From Lachnospiraceae bacterium (GTDB lineage Bacteria > Bacillota > Clostridia > Lachnospirales > Lachnospiraceae): 64,000 bases of DNA. Location of the stretch: NCBI GenBank assembly GCA_902363825.1, contig CABJBK010000006.1:62001-126000 (forward strand). Reading direction: 5' to 3'. The notes below the pieces were generated by a model that was given only the letters and a program-made list of their open reading frames with translations, was not told the origin of the DNA and searched no databases. Shown piece by piece: positions 7,431-16,741 of this stretch (positions are counted from its first letter, which is position 1; each line of letters opens with the position of its first letter). The position numbers and the translations under genes were made by a program.

Positions 7431-8393
7431 TCACAGATCCTCTGGATCCAGCTGCGTCATGCCACCGAGTAAGATCCTTTTGTTATCCTCGTAGATTTTC
7501 GGAAACTGTGTGACCGGGAGCGGATTTTCTCCACGTCCGGCTTCTATGGTATACCCCGGTCTGTTATAGGTCTGGATGAACCAGTCCTTATACCCCGCAT
7601 AACCGGACGCGACCGGTGTCACCGCAACCTCATAGCCGCTGACCGCTCCGAAATACCGGGCGATACGGGCCGCCTGTCTTGGATTGTAGTCAAGGTATTT
7701 CCAGTAAATGACTTCTCCCTGCGTGTGATATGCGAGGATCAGCCGGAACTCATGCTGCGTGGTAAAACGATAGACCGCGATACTCTCCGGCTGTGACAGC
7801 GGTGCCGTCCCGACAAAATCTCTGGGTGCCGGTGACGTAAATCCCTGTTCATATTTGATCTCGCGCGCATTCTCCCATCCGGCCGGAAACTGAAGATTCA
7901 AGTCAACACCATTGATATTCGCCTTCCAGCCACTTGGAAACGGAATCGCCGGATAATCTCCGCTGATCCGCTTTGCCAGTTCATAGTAGGCACCACCATC
8001 GATCTCGCCATTTACAAGATCCACTCCGTCCGGATTTACCATGGGCATCAGATACAGGCTGAAATTTTCATAGAGAAACGATGTGTGTACCCCGTAGAGC
8101 CTCTCATCGGCTGCATAGGCTTTCGCGTACTCTTCCGCGAATTTCAGCAAAAGCGGCGTTGTGATCCACTCATTCGCATGAAAGGATGCATTGTAAAATA
8201 CCTCGGTCTGCCCCTGTCCCAGCCGGATCGTATAAAGCCTCCGCCCCATAACGCTGTTGCCTGCCTCGCCGATCTCGATAAACGGATAGCGGTCTGCCAG
8301 ATCTCCAAGGATCCGTGCGAGCAGAGAGGAGGTATACGGTACATCAACCGGCACAATATCCTCCGGTGTTTTCGCCTGACGAAAAATATCCAT
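7431..8393 (-). CDS. M14 family zinc carboxypeptidase
   Basis: A 320 aa metallopeptidase of the M14 family. The zinc-binding pair is HANE in YNASFHANEWITTPLLLKF (near residue 70). A third ligand histidine fits YHTQGEVIYW (near 220), and the catalytic glutamate fits YTIEAGRGENP (near 290). Related Firmicutes enzymes cleave gamma-D-glutamyl-diamino acid bonds in peptidoglycan peptides. No signal peptide is visible from the chosen start (ATG 8391-8393, GGAG upstream), so it may act in the cytoplasm on recycled muropeptides or in the forespore. It lacks the N-terminal LysM repeats of Bacillus enzyme I. Confidence 0.85.
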   Translation of the reverse strand: MDIFRQAKTPEDIVPVDVPYTSSLLARILGDLADRYPFIEIGEAGNSVMGRRLYTIRLGQGQTEVFYNASFHANEWITTPLLLKFAEEYAKAYAADERLYGVHTSFLYENFSLYLMPMVNPDGVDLVNGEIDGGAYYELAKRISGDYPAIPFPSGWKANINGVDLNLQFPAGWENAREIKYEQGFTSPAPRDFVGTAPLSQPESIAVYRFTTQHEFRLILAYHTQGEVIYWKYLDYNPRQAARIARYFGAVSGYEVAVTPVASGYAGYKDWFIQTYNRPGYTIEAGRGENPLPVTQFPKIYEDNKRILLGGMTQLDPEDL

Positions 8394-8436
8394 AATTTTG
8401 CTCCATATTCTCTTTGCTGTTATTCTATGCAAACAC

Positions 8437-8473
8437 GCAAAAAGGGATGCACAAAAAGTGCATCCCTCTTATT
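8437..8473 (-). terminator. terminator of the butyrate operon
   Basis: A perfect 10-base stem AGGGATGCAC / GTGCATCCCT with a five-base loop (8443-8467), followed on the minus strand by TTTTGCG. It lies 33 bases after the etfA stop. Confidence 0.85.
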
Positions 8474-8499
8474 CTTTCAAATGCCAGGTCCGAATCGGA

Positions 8500-9555
8500 T
8501 TATTTCTCAGCCATTTCTTCCTTTAATGCTTTTGTTAAAGCCGGAACGATCTTATTTAAATCTCCGACTAAGCCGTAATCAGCTACATCAAAGATCGGAG
8601 CTCCTTCATCTTTGTTGATTGCAATGATGAGATCAGAGTCTTCCATACCTGCAACGTGCTGGATAGCTCCAGAGATACCGATTGCGAAGTAGATCTGCGG
8701 ACGAACAGTCTTACCTGTCTGTCCAACCTGAAGATCAACCGGTAACCAGCCGTTCTCTACAGCTGCACGGGAGCAGCTTACAGTTCCGCCGAGAACCTCT
8801 GCAAGATCCTCTAACAGCTTGAAGTTTTCTTTTGAACCAACTCCACGTCCACCAGATACTAAGATCTTAGCGTCCATGATGTTTGCTGTATTCTTAACTG
8901 CCTTAACAACATTTAAGATTTCAACATATCTGTTGTTCGGTGTGAATCCCGGATTGTATTCAACAACTTCTGCCTTAGCACCCTTAACCGGAGCGATCTT
9001 CTGCATAACACCCGGACGAACGGTAGCCATCTGCGGACGATTATCCGGGCAAGCGATCGTAGCGATTGTGTTTCCACCGAATGCCGGACGGGTCATCAGT
9101 AACTGATTGTGTTTCTGCGGCTGATTTCCAACTGCATTGATCGGGAAATCACCGATCTCAAGTTTTGTACAGTCAGCGGTCAGACCTGTTGCAACTCTTG
9201 CGGAAACGGTAGGACCAAGGTCACGACCGATCGCTGTTGCACCAACTAACATGATTTCCGGTTTGTACTCGTTGATAACAGAAGCGAGTGCATGTGCATA
9301 CGGCTCAGTTCTGTAATCCTTTAATTCCGGATCATCTACAACGATAACTCTGTCAGCACCGTACTCTGCTAACTGGTCTGCAAGACCTTTTACACCAGAG
9401 CCGAGTAATACTGCTGTAACGTCTGTATTTAAATCTTTTGCTAAGTCTTTACCTTTTCCAAGTAATTCGAATGCAACGCCATCTAATACGTTGTCTACCT
9501 GCTGTGCAAAGACATATACTCCTTTATATTCTTCTAAACCCATCTTGTTCACCAC
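8500..9555 (-). CDS. etfA: electron transfer flavoprotein alpha subunit
   Basis: A 351 aa FAD-binding subunit. The N-terminal Rossmann-like ETF domain (10-200) is followed by the FAD domain, with ILVSGGRGVGSKENF near 230 and the ETF-alpha signature ending QTGKTVRPQIYFAIGISGAIQH. With EtfB and Bcd it couples crotonyl-CoA reduction to ferredoxin reduction by NADH (electron bifurcation). The start is uncertain: GTG 9555, the next GTG, or ATG 9543 are all possible after AAGGAAG. It is the last gene of the operon, 14 bases after etfB. Confidence 0.95.
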   Translation of the reverse strand: MVNKMGLEEYKGVYVFAQQVDNVLDGVAFELLGKGKDLAKDLNTDVTAVLLGSGVKGLADQLAEYGADRVIVVDDPELKDYRTEPYAHALASVINEYKPEIMLVGATAIGRDLGPTVSARVATGLTADCTKLEIGDFPINAVGNQPQKHNQLLMTRPAFGGNTIATIACPDNRPQMATVRPGVMQKIAPVKGAKAEVVEYNPGFTPNNRYVEILNVVKAVKNTANIMDAKILVSGGRGVGSKENFKLLEDLAEVLGGTVSCSRAAVENGWLPVDLQVGQTGKTVRPQIYFAIGISGAIQHVAGMEDSDLIIAINKDEGAPIFDVADYGLVGDLNKIVPALTKALKEEMAEK

Positions 9556-9569
9556 TCTTCCTTTATTTC

Positions 9570-10355
9570 TTAGATAATATGTTTCTCTTTGAATTTTCCG
9601 ATTAAGCTTGCAACTAATGCGTCTGGGGAATCACCCTCTAACATCTCACCTGCACCCTTTGGTACCTTATCAGATGCTTTTGCGATCTTGGTCGGTGAAC
9701 CTTTAAGACCCAGGTTAGAATCATCTACATCCTTTAAGTCTGCTCTGCCCCATACGGTAACTTCTTTGTCATAAGCATCGAAGATTCCGCCCGGAGTCAT
9801 GTAACGCGGCTCATTTAATTCAGATAATGCAGTAACGAGGCACGGCATTTTAGCCTTTACTTCGTGATATCTGTCTTCATACTGACGCTGTACGATCACA
9901 GAATCTCCTTCTACTTTGATATCCTGTGCGTAAGAGATAACCGGAAGTCCAAGATGCTCTGCGATCTGCGGACCAACCTGAGCGGTATCTCCATCGATAG
10001 CCTGACGGCCTGTGATGATAAGGTCATAGTCAAGGTTTCTGATTGCACCAGCGATTGTAGTAGAAGTAGCCCATGTATCAGCTCCACCTAATACTCTATC
10101 TGTTACAAGAACGCCCTTGTCAGCGCCCATTGCCATTGCTTCACGAAGAACTTCATCTGCTTTCGGAAGTCCCATGGTAAGTACGGTAACTTCTGCACCA
10201 TACTGATCTTTTAATCTAAGTGCTGCTTCCAGACCAGCTTTATCATCCGGGTTCATGATAGTAAGCATTGCAGCTCTGTTCAAAGTACCGTCCGGGTTGA
10301 ATTTAACTCCGCCTTTGGTATCCGGTACCTGTTTTACACATACAACTATTTTCAC
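9570..10355 (-). CDS. etfB: electron transfer flavoprotein beta subunit
   Basis: A 261 aa EtfB. It begins with a GTG codon and MKIVVCVKQVPDT, ten bases after AAGGAG. The family motif LIITGRQAIDGDTAQVGPQIAEHLG near residue 115 is intact; this region binds the second flavin or nucleotide and contacts EtfA. In clostridial bifurcating complexes, the EtfB FAD takes electrons from NADH. It lies 74 bases after bcd in the butyrate operon. Confidence 0.95.
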   Translation of the reverse strand: MKIVVCVKQVPDTKGGVKFNPDGTLNRAAMLTIMNPDDKAGLEAALRLKDQYGAEVTVLTMGLPKADEVLREAMAMGADKGVLVTDRVLGGADTWATSTTIAGAIRNLDYDLIITGRQAIDGDTAQVGPQIAEHLGLPVISYAQDIKVEGDSVIVQRQYEDRYHEVKAKMPCLVTALSELNEPRYMTPGGIFDAYDKEVTVWGRADLKDVDDSNLGLKGSPTKIAKASDKVPKGAGEMLEGDSPDALVASLIGKFKEKHII

Positions 10356-10429
10356 GGTAATTTCACTCCTTGTTTTTATTTTTTATTGTTTACGAACGCG
10401 GAGCGAGCTCTCACTCCGCCGGATCACGA

Positions 10430-11584
10430 CTATTTCAATAATGCGCCAGAGATAACCATACGCTGAACTTCAGAAGTTCCTTCGTAGATCTCAGTGATCT
10501 TAGCATCACGCATCATACGCTCTACATCGTACTCTCTGATGTATCCGTATCCACCGAATAACTGAACAACTTCTGTTGTAACTGCCATAGCGGTTTCTGC
10601 TGCGAATAATTTTGCTTTTGCTGCTTCTACAGAATATACCTTCTGAGTAGCCTTAGCCATTGCTGCTTTGTATACTAAAAGCTGTGCAGCTTCTACTCTT
10701 GCAGCCATATCAGCCAGTTTGAACTGTGTATTCTGCTGCTGAGCGATAGAACGGCCGAACTGTTTTCTTTCTTTTGTATATTCGATACAACGATCTAAAG
10801 CGCCTTCTGCAATACCAAGTGCCTGAGCAGCGATACCGATACGTCCACCGTCAAGTGTATGCATAGCGATCGGGAAACCTTTTCCTTCCGGTCCGAGCAG
10901 GTTTTCCTTCGGGATTCTGCAGTCTTCAAAGATCAGTTCGTAAGTAGATGATCCACGGATACCCATCTTCTTTTCTTTTGTTCCGAATGAGAATCCAGGA
11001 GCTCCCTTTTCTACGATGAATGCAGAGAAGTTTTTCTTCTTTCTGCCTCTCTTGTCTTCTGTGATGCTTGTGATCGCGATTACGATGTAAACATCTGCAA
11101 CTTTACCGTTTGTGATGAAGCACTTGGAGCCGTTTAATACCCATTCATCTCCATCTAATACAGCCTTGGTCTGGCATCCCTGAGCATCTGTACCAGCGCC
11201 CGGCTCAGTAAGACCGAATGCACCAAGCTTCTCACCTTTTGCAAGCGGAGTTACATATTTCTGTTTCTGCTCTTCCGTACCATAAGTCATGATCGGATCG
11301 ATGCAAAGAGAAGTATGCGCGGATACGATAACACCAGTAGTACCGCATACTTTGGATAACTCTTCTACACACATAGCATATGTAAGAGGATCACAGCCCT
11401 GTCCGCCGTATTCCTTCGGCACCGGGATTCCCATGAATCCGTATTTTGCCATTTTATCAACTGTTCCCTGCGGGAATACTTCTGTCTCATCTACTTCCTG
11501 AGCCAGAGGTTTTACTTCATTTTCAGCAAAATCTCTGAATAAGGATCTTGCCATTTCATGTTTTTTGTCTAAACTGAAATCCAT
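10430..11584 (-). CDS. bcd: butyryl-CoA dehydrogenase
   Basis: A 384 aa acyl-CoA dehydrogenase of the short-chain clostridial type. It has [13 protein letters not shown] (residues about 130-142, FAD/substrate region) and [15 protein letters not shown]. The catalytic glutamate is in [13 protein letters not shown] near residue 367, as in butyryl-CoA dehydrogenases. It reduces crotonyl-CoA to butyryl-CoA with electrons delivered by EtfAB. The length matches the family, with no frameshift or missing motif. It sits 27 bases after hbd. Confidence 0.96.
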   Translation of the reverse strand: MDFSLDKKHEMARSLFRDFAENEVKPLAQEVDETEVFPQGTVDKMAKYGFMGIPVPKEYGGQGCDPLTYAMCVEELSKVCGTTGVIVSAHTSLCIDPIMTYGTEEQKQKYVTPLAKGEKLGAFGLTEPGAGTDAQGCQTKAVLDGDEWVLNGSKCFITNGKVADVYIVIAITSITEDKRGRKKKNFSAFIVEKGAPGFSFGTKEKKMGIRGSSTYELIFEDCRIPKENLLGPEGKGFPIAMHTLDGGRIGIAAQALGIAEGALDRCIEYTKERKQFGRSIAQQQNTQFKLADMAARVEAAQLLVYKAAMAKATQKVYSVEAAKAKLFAAETAMAVTTEVVQLFGGYGYIREYDVERMMRDAKITEIYEGTSEVQRMVISGALLK

Positions 11585-11611
11585 GATTTAACTTCCTCCA
11601 TTAATTTAATA

Positions 11612-12484
11612 TTACTGTGCGTCGATCGCTGTCTTGGTACGGTCTGCATTGTATACATAGAAACCTTTTCCACTCTTAACACCAAGGTTTCCGCCACGAA
11701 CCATCTTACGGATCAGCGGGCAAGCACGATATTTGCTGTCGCCTGTTTCATTGTAAAGTACATCCATGATTGCAAGGCAGATATCAAGACCGATAAAATC
11801 ACCTAATTCAAGAGGTCCCATCGGATGATTTGCGCCGAGTTTCATAGCTGCATCGATACCAGCAACATCAGAAACACCTTCCATCTTGATGAAAGCTGCT
11901 TCGTTGATCATCGGGATTAAGATACGGTTTACAACAAAACCAGCTGCTTCGTTTACCTGTACCGGAGTCTTTCCGATTTCTACGGCGATCTTCTTGATTG
12001 CTTCAACAGTCTCAGCCGGAGTATTTACACCTGCGATAACTTCAACAAGTTTCATACGGTCTGCCGGGTTGAAGAAGTGCATTCCGATCATCGGACGGGT
12101 AAGTCCGTTTCCGATCTCTGTGATAGAAAGACTGGATGTGTTGGAAGCGAAAATGCATTCCGGTTTTGCGATCTTGTCTAATTCGCTAAACGTTGTCTTC
12201 TTAACTTCCATATTTTCAAATGCAGCTTCTACGATAAGATCGCAGTCTGCACACAGATTTTCTTTTAAACCTGGAGTGATCTTTGCAACGATCGCGTCTA
12301 CTGCTTCCTGGGTCATTTTTCCTTTTTCTACCAGTCTGGCATAGCCTTTTTTGATTTTTTCTTTTCCAGCGTCTGCCCACTCCTGCTTGATATCGCAAAG
12401 AGCTACTTCATAGCCTTCCACCTGGGCAAATGCTTTTGCAATACCCTGTCCCATGGTTCCTGCACCAATAATACCTACTTTCAT
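11612..12484 (-). CDS. hbd: 3-hydroxybutyryl-CoA dehydrogenase
   Basis: A 290 aa NAD(P)-dependent dehydrogenase. The N-terminal Rossmann motif is MKVGIIGAGTMGQGIAKAFA. The catalytic histidine lies in GMHFFNPADRMKLVEVI (near 138), and the C-terminal dimer domain begins AAGFVVNRILIPMINEA. It reduces acetoacetyl-CoA to 3-hydroxybutyryl-CoA. AGGAGG lies upstream of the ATG. It is 117 bases after thl; no crotonase gene occupies that gap. Confidence 0.96.
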   Translation of the reverse strand: MKVGIIGAGTMGQGIAKAFAQVEGYEVALCDIKQEWADAGKEKIKKGYARLVEKGKMTQEAVDAIVAKITPGLKENLCADCDLIVEAAFENMEVKKTTFSELDKIAKPECIFASNTSSLSITEIGNGLTRPMIGMHFFNPADRMKLVEVIAGVNTPAETVEAIKKIAVEIGKTPVQVNEAAGFVVNRILIPMINEAAFIKMEGVSDVAGIDAAMKLGANHPMGPLELGDFIGLDICLAIMDVLYNETGDSKYRACPLIRKMVRGGNLGVKSGKGFYVYNADRTKTAIDAQ

Positions 12485-12601
12485 GATATATCCTCCTTGT
12501 GAGATTAGAATTTTTTAAATAATTCCAGTGTTATTTTAACACAATATCCGGGAAGCAGTAAATACTTCCCGGGTAAATCGTTTATTTCTTTTTTGAGAAA
12601 A

Positions 12602-13786
12602 TTAGTCTCTTTCTACGATTGTAGAGCAGCCCATTCCACCACCGATGCACAGTGTTGCAAGACCTCTCTTCGCATCTCTCTTCTGCATTTCATGTAATAA
12701 AGTAACAAGGATACGGCATCCAGATGCTCCAACCGGATGTCCAAGTGCGATCGCACCACCGTTTACGTTTACTTTAGACATATCGAATTTCAGATCTCTT
12801 GCTACTGCGATAGACTGAGCAGCGAATGCTTCGTTTGCTTCGATCAGGTCCATATCGTCGATAGAAAGACCTGTTCTTTCTAATACTTTTCTTGTAGAAG
12901 CAACCGGGCCAACACCCATGATTTCAGGTTCAACACCGCCAAGAGCGCCTGCAACCCATGTAGCCATCGGAGTAACACCGAGTTCTTTTGCTTTTTCTTC
13001 GCTCATAACAACGATTGCTGCAGCGCCGTCGTTGATACCGGAAGCGTTACCAGCTGTAACCAGTCCGCCTTCTTTGCCTGAGCAGCATCTTAATTTGGAC
13101 AGGGACTCTTTTGTTGTACCAGCACGAGGTCCTTCATCCTTTGCGAACATAACTGTTTCTTTCTTAACTTTAACCGGTACCGGAACGATCTCATCGTCAA
13201 ACTTGCCTTCAGCGATCGCTTTTTCGCATTTCTGCTGGCTGTTTGCTGAGAACTCATCCAGTTCTTCACGGGTAATTCCATATTTATCACATACGTTTTC
13301 TGCTGTGATCATCATATGATAGTGATTGAATGCATCAGTAAGTGCATCATTTACCATGGTATCGATGATCGTTGCATTGTTCATACGATAACCAAAACGA
13401 GCTTTTGTCATAGCATACGGAGCCATGGACATATTTTCCATACCACCGGCAACAACGATATCAGCCTGACCTGCAAGGATCTGAGCTGCTGCTTCGTTTA
13501 CACATTTTAAACCGGAACCGCAGACTACGTTTAAGGTAACTGCCGGAACTTCGATCGGTAAACCTGCTTTGATGGATGCCTGACGTGCAACGTTCTGTCC
13601 CTGTGCAGCCTGGATAACACATCCCATTAATACTTCATCAACCATTTCCGGTTTTACGCCGGCTCTGTTTAACGCTTCCTTAATTACGATTGCTCCTAAT
13701 TCCGGTGCCGGAGTATTGCTTAATGCTCCACCCATTTTTCCGATTGCCGTACGGCAAGCGCCTGCTAAAACAACTTTCTTTGCCAT
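12602..13786 (-). CDS. thlA: acetyl-CoA acetyltransferase (thiolase)
   Basis: A 394 aa thiolase that condenses two acetyl-CoA to acetoacetyl-CoA, the entry step to butyrate. The acylated cysteine is in [14 protein letters not shown] near residue 89. The histidine in [15 protein letters not shown] and the second cysteine in CIGGGMGCS are present. The start ATG 13784-13786 has AAAGGAG about nine bases upstream; an in-frame ATG eleven codons earlier would swallow this site. It is the first gene of the operon, with a sigma-A promoter 120 bases upstream. Confidence 0.96.
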   Translation of the reverse strand: MAKKVVLAGACRTAIGKMGGALSNTPAPELGAIVIKEALNRAGVKPEMVDEVLMGCVIQAAQGQNVARQASIKAGLPIEVPAVTLNVVCGSGLKCVNEAAAQILAGQADIVVAGGMENMSMAPYAMTKARFGYRMNNATIIDTMVNDALTDAFNHYHMMITAENVCDKYGITREELDEFSANSQQKCEKAIAEGKFDDEIVPVPVKVKKETVMFAKDEGPRAGTTKESLSKLRCCSGKEGGLVTAGNASGINDGAAAIVVMSEEKAKELGVTPMATWVAGALGGVEPEIMGVGPVASTRKVLERTGLSIDDMDLIEANEAFAAQSIAVARDLKFDMSKVNVNGGAIALGHPVGASGCRILVTLLHEMQKRDAKRGLATLCIGGGMGCSTIVERD

Positions 13787-14076
13787 TGTCTCGTCTCCTT
13801 TTCTTCTTTGTTTGTTCAAGATTTGAAAATATAGATGTTAATTTTTTAACAATCTTTTGAAAAAAAAATAAAAACGCCTGATTTTCTGGCTCTTTTTTAC
13901 ATGTTTAGAATAGCATATATTTTTCCCCTTTGCAAGGTATAAAATATTTTTTTCTACGCTTTCCGCTGTTTTTGTTCATTCTATTTAATTTCTTTCGAAT
14001 AAGTCAAAAAAAAGAAGGACTTTTTGTACATTGTGTCACAAATAAGCCCCTCTTATCTTTTTTTGTCCGCGTTTCA
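13787..14076. other. intergenic region between sleB-like gene and butyrate operon
   Basis: 290 AT-rich bases. They hold the butyrate operon promoter (13907-13935) with a leader of about 115 bases, rich in A and T tracts. No open frame or known RNA motif is convincing. A short stem ATAAG/CTTAT with a T-run near 14046-14066 faces the plus strand, where no gene needs it. Confidence 0.6.
13907..13935 (-). promoter_or_regulatory. sigma-A promoter of the butyrate operon
   Basis: Minus strand: -35 TTGCAA (13930-13935), 17-base spacer, -10 TATTCT (13907-13912). Confidence 0.6.
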
Positions 14077-15300
14077 TTAATAAAAGACGTGGTTTCCGAT
14101 CACGCTTCCCTCGATGACTCCGTTATTCTGTCTGAAATGCAGATAGCCGTTTGTAATGTTGCCGTTTAAGACCTCCTGCGCCGCCTGGCTGCAGGATGCC
14201 GACGTAAGCCCGGATCCGAGCACCGTTGCCAGACGTCCGCTTGCCACCGGCGAAAACTGTCCGCCCTGATAGATGACGCCCGAGACGGAATTCGGATATG
14301 CCTGGCTGCGCACGCGGTTCATGACCACGCTGCCTACCGCAAGCTGGCCTTCATAGCTCTCTCCGCCCGCTTCACAGTATATTAACGCCGCAAGCAGTGC
14401 CTGATCTCCAGCCGCCACGCTCACCGGTGCGCTGGCAGTTCCGGAATTTGCCGCTGCCGCCTTTGCCGCCGCGAGTTCTTCCTCCTGCCGCTTGATCTCT
14501 GCCAGCCTTGCCGCATCTTCCCGCGCCTTTTGTATCTCAAGCTGCTGCTCGTAAGCCTGCTGTTCCTCGATCTGTCTTTGCAGATCATCCGCAACGCTCT
14601 GCTGGTCGGAGATATTGGCGGCATACTGCGAGATGCTGGTCTGCGTATCCGCGATGACCGTAGACAGCTCGCCCTGTTTGTCGCTCATCTGCTGCTCTAA
14701 GGCGACAAGCTCTGCCTGCTCTGCCTCCAACTGTGTCTCCTGCGCCGCGATGTCTGCCTGGGTCTGCCGGTAGGAATCGAGCATCTGTCTGTCATACGCC
14801 GTGATCTCTTCCACATAATCCGCCTTATTCAGAAAATCCGAGAAGGAATCCGACTCAAACAGAAGCTGCATGAAGGTGTCGTCCCCGTTCTCATACATGA
14901 ACTGGATGCGCAGCTTCATATCCTGATACTGCCGGTCCGCCCGCTGTCCCGCCTCGGTGAGCGCTGCTTTGGTGTCCTCGATCTCCTGATTTTTATTTGC
15001 GATATCGGTCTCGATCTGTTCTAAGGATGTGCTGATGTCCGAGAGCTGCTGGTTCAAGCCGCCAAGTTTTTCTTCCATCTCGCTTTTCTGCGCGTTTAAG
15101 CTGTCGATCTGGCTCTGCGCGTCCTGCATCTGTTCATTTAAACTGTTGATCTGGTTTTGCGTGTCTTCCAGTTTCTGCTGCGTATCTGTTTTTTTGCTCT
15201 TTGCCCCCGCGTAAACCGGGAGTGAGATAAGCAGTGCCGCACTTAACACACACACCACCATTCTTTTTAATCTTTTCGTATTTAAAAGGAATCCGTGCAT
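14077..15300 (-). CDS. secreted coiled-coil protein with SleB-type cell wall hydrolase domain
   Basis: A 407 aa exported protein. A signal peptide (about 1-31, ending VYAGA) is followed by a long heptad-repeat coiled coil (40-270), as in CwlO/PcsB-like proteins. A short AAAKAAA linker leads to a C-terminal hydrolase_2/SleB domain (300-407) with the catalytic glutamate in ALIYCEAGGESYEGQLAVG. SleB-type enzymes cleave peptidoglycan glycan strands. The coiled coil and a vegetative sigma-A promoter argue for a role in growth or separation rather than only spore cortex lysis. GAGGAG precedes the ATG. It is divergent from the HD-GYP gene. Confidence 0.85.
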   Translation of the reverse strand: MHGFLLNTKRLKRMVVCVLSAALLISLPVYAGAKSKKTDTQQKLEDTQNQINSLNEQMQDAQSQIDSLNAQKSEMEEKLGGLNQQLSDISTSLEQIETDIANKNQEIEDTKAALTEAGQRADRQYQDMKLRIQFMYENGDDTFMQLLFESDSFSDFLNKADYVEEITAYDRQMLDSYRQTQADIAAQETQLEAEQAELVALEQQMSDKQGELSTVIADTQTSISQYAANISDQQSVADDLQRQIEEQQAYEQQLEIQKAREDAARLAEIKRQEEELAAAKAAAANSGTASAPVSVAAGDQALLAALIYCEAGGESYEGQLAVGSVVMNRVRSQAYPNSVSGVIYQGGQFSPVASGRLATVLGSGLTSASCSQAAQEVLNGNITNGYLHFRQNNGVIEGSVIGNHVFY

Positions 15301-15340
15301 CGGTTCTCCTCTCTGCTTTTGGAAATTATATCTGAAACAG

Positions 15341-15369
15341 ATTATACATTATTGTATTTCAGGTTTCAA
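15341..15369 (-). promoter_or_regulatory. sigma-A promoter of the sleB-like gene
   Basis: Minus strand: -35 TTGAAA (15364-15369), 17-base spacer, -10 TATAAT (15341-15346). Confidence 0.8.
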
Positions 15370-15382
15370 TATGCTAAAATTC

Positions 15383-15410
15383 TTTACATAAATGGAAAAT
15401 ACCGTATACT
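15383..15410 (+). promoter_or_regulatory. sigma-A promoter of the HD-GYP-like gene
   Basis: Plus strand: -35 TTTACA (15383-15388), 16-base spacer, -10 TATACT (15405-15410). It lies back to back with the sleB-like promoter. Confidence 0.8.
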
Positions 15411-15456
15411 ACTTTTACGCAATATACAAATATACAGATCAGGGAGGGTATTTATT

Positions 15457-16653
15457 ATGCAATTTGTAGAAAGCAAAGATCTAAGACCCGGTATGCGCCT
15501 TGCGAAACCGATCTATAACAAAAACGGCGTTCTTCTCTATGAGAGGGACACAAGGCTCAGCGTCCAGGTTATCAACAACATCCAGAATTTCATGCTGATC
15601 GGCGTTTATATTCTGGAACCGGCAGAACCGCTTCCGCCGCTTTCCAAGGAAGAACTGGATTTTGAGCGTTTCCAGACCATCGCAATGTTCCAGCTTCGCA
15701 ACAACGTGAATCTGTTAAAGAACGAAAAGCCGCCAAAGACGCTCGATCTTCTCGTAGAATCCATCATCCGTGATTACGGTTCCTTGGATCACAAACTGAA
15801 TTTCACGCAGAATATCCGCAGTTCGGGAGATTTTGTATACAAGCACTCGATCAGCGTCGCGATCCTCGCGGCCATGATCTCCCATACACTCGGAGCTTCC
15901 GCTGCCATTCAGCGTTCGCTGGTAACCGCGGCACTGCTTTATGATTATGGATATATTTTTGTTCCGCAGGAGATCCTCGATAAAGGAGACGATCTTTCTG
16001 CTGAGGATATCAAGCTGATCCAGTCTCACCGCCTTTCCGCGTATGAGCTTTTGAACAGCCTGTCCTCCTCCTTTGTGTTTCCGGACAAAGCCCTTGCATA
16101 CATCTCACAGATGGTGCGCTATGATATCCACCCGAATCTTAACAGTCTCGCCGGTGACGCGCGCATCGCATGGCTCGACGGCACCAAGATCTTGCAGGTT
16201 GCGGATGCGTTTGACCGTATGACCGCCATGCACTTAAACGGCGATCCGGTTTCTGAATTTCAAGCGATCCGCACGATCGCAGGACAGACAGAAGCCTATG
16301 ACCAGGATGTTGTAAAAGCGCTTGCCGAGAGCATCCACATCCTTCCTCCGGGAAGCTGTGTCGATCTCACCAACGGCAAAAAGGCTCTGGTCATCGACGA
16401 TTCCAAGGGTGATTTTTCTCATCCGCTGCTGCTTCTGTTCTCCGACAATTCACTGTATGATCTGAATGCGACCGGTTCCCGCAGTCCTTTCCAGATCCGT
16501 GATGTCATGAAGACCATGGACAACCGTATCGTCATGGACGAGGATACTTTAAAACAGTTTATCGCGGACGAACCGCTTAAAGCTACCGCAGAACGCTTCC
16601 GCAAAAAGAAACGCAGAAAAATGCTCCGTGAGAAAGCGCACGGTCAGTCATAA
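15457..16653 (+). CDS. degenerate HD-GYP domain protein
   Basis: A 398 aa protein. An N-terminal DUF3391-like segment (LRPGMRLAKPIYNKNGVLLYE) precedes an HD-GYP fold at about 125-270. HD-GYP enzymes hydrolyse cyclic di-GMP. Here the core HDxGK is YDYGY (residues 162-166), so the metal-binding histidine and the lysine are lost. The HHE-RxDGxGYP block is absent between 215 and 235. H130, H191 and the ARIAWLDG-VADAFDRM tail remain. It is therefore probably a catalytically dead sensor or scaffold. The start ATG 15457 follows GGGAGGG; a longer upstream frame has no site and crosses the promoter. Confidence 0.85.
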   Translation: MQFVESKDLRPGMRLAKPIYNKNGVLLYERDTRLSVQVINNIQNFMLIGVYILEPAEPLPPLSKEELDFERFQTIAMFQLRNNVNLLKNEKPPKTLDLLVESIIRDYGSLDHKLNFTQNIRSSGDFVYKHSISVAILAAMISHTLGASAAIQRSLVTAALLYDYGYIFVPQEILDKGDDLSAEDIKLIQSHRLSAYELLNSLSSSFVFPDKALAYISQMVRYDIHPNLNSLAGDARIAWLDGTKILQVADAFDRMTAMHLNGDPVSEFQAIRTIAGQTEAYDQDVVKALAESIHILPPGSCVDLTNGKKALVIDDSKGDFSHPLLLLFSDNSLYDLNATGSRSPFQIRDVMKTMDNRIVMDEDTLKQFIADEPLKATAERFRKKKRRKMLREKAHGQS

Positions 16654-16664
16654 ATCTTATATCA

Positions 16665-16699
16665 AAAACACCCGGGTCTCACGGTCCGGGTGTTTTTTT
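16665..16699 (+). terminator. terminator after the HD-GYP-like gene
   Basis: AACACCCGG (16668-16676) pairs with CCGGGTGTT (16686-16694), followed by TTTTT. Confidence 0.9.
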
Positions 16700-16741
16700 A
16701 TTGATGACCAGGGCTTTTACGAGCCCCGATTTTATTTATTT

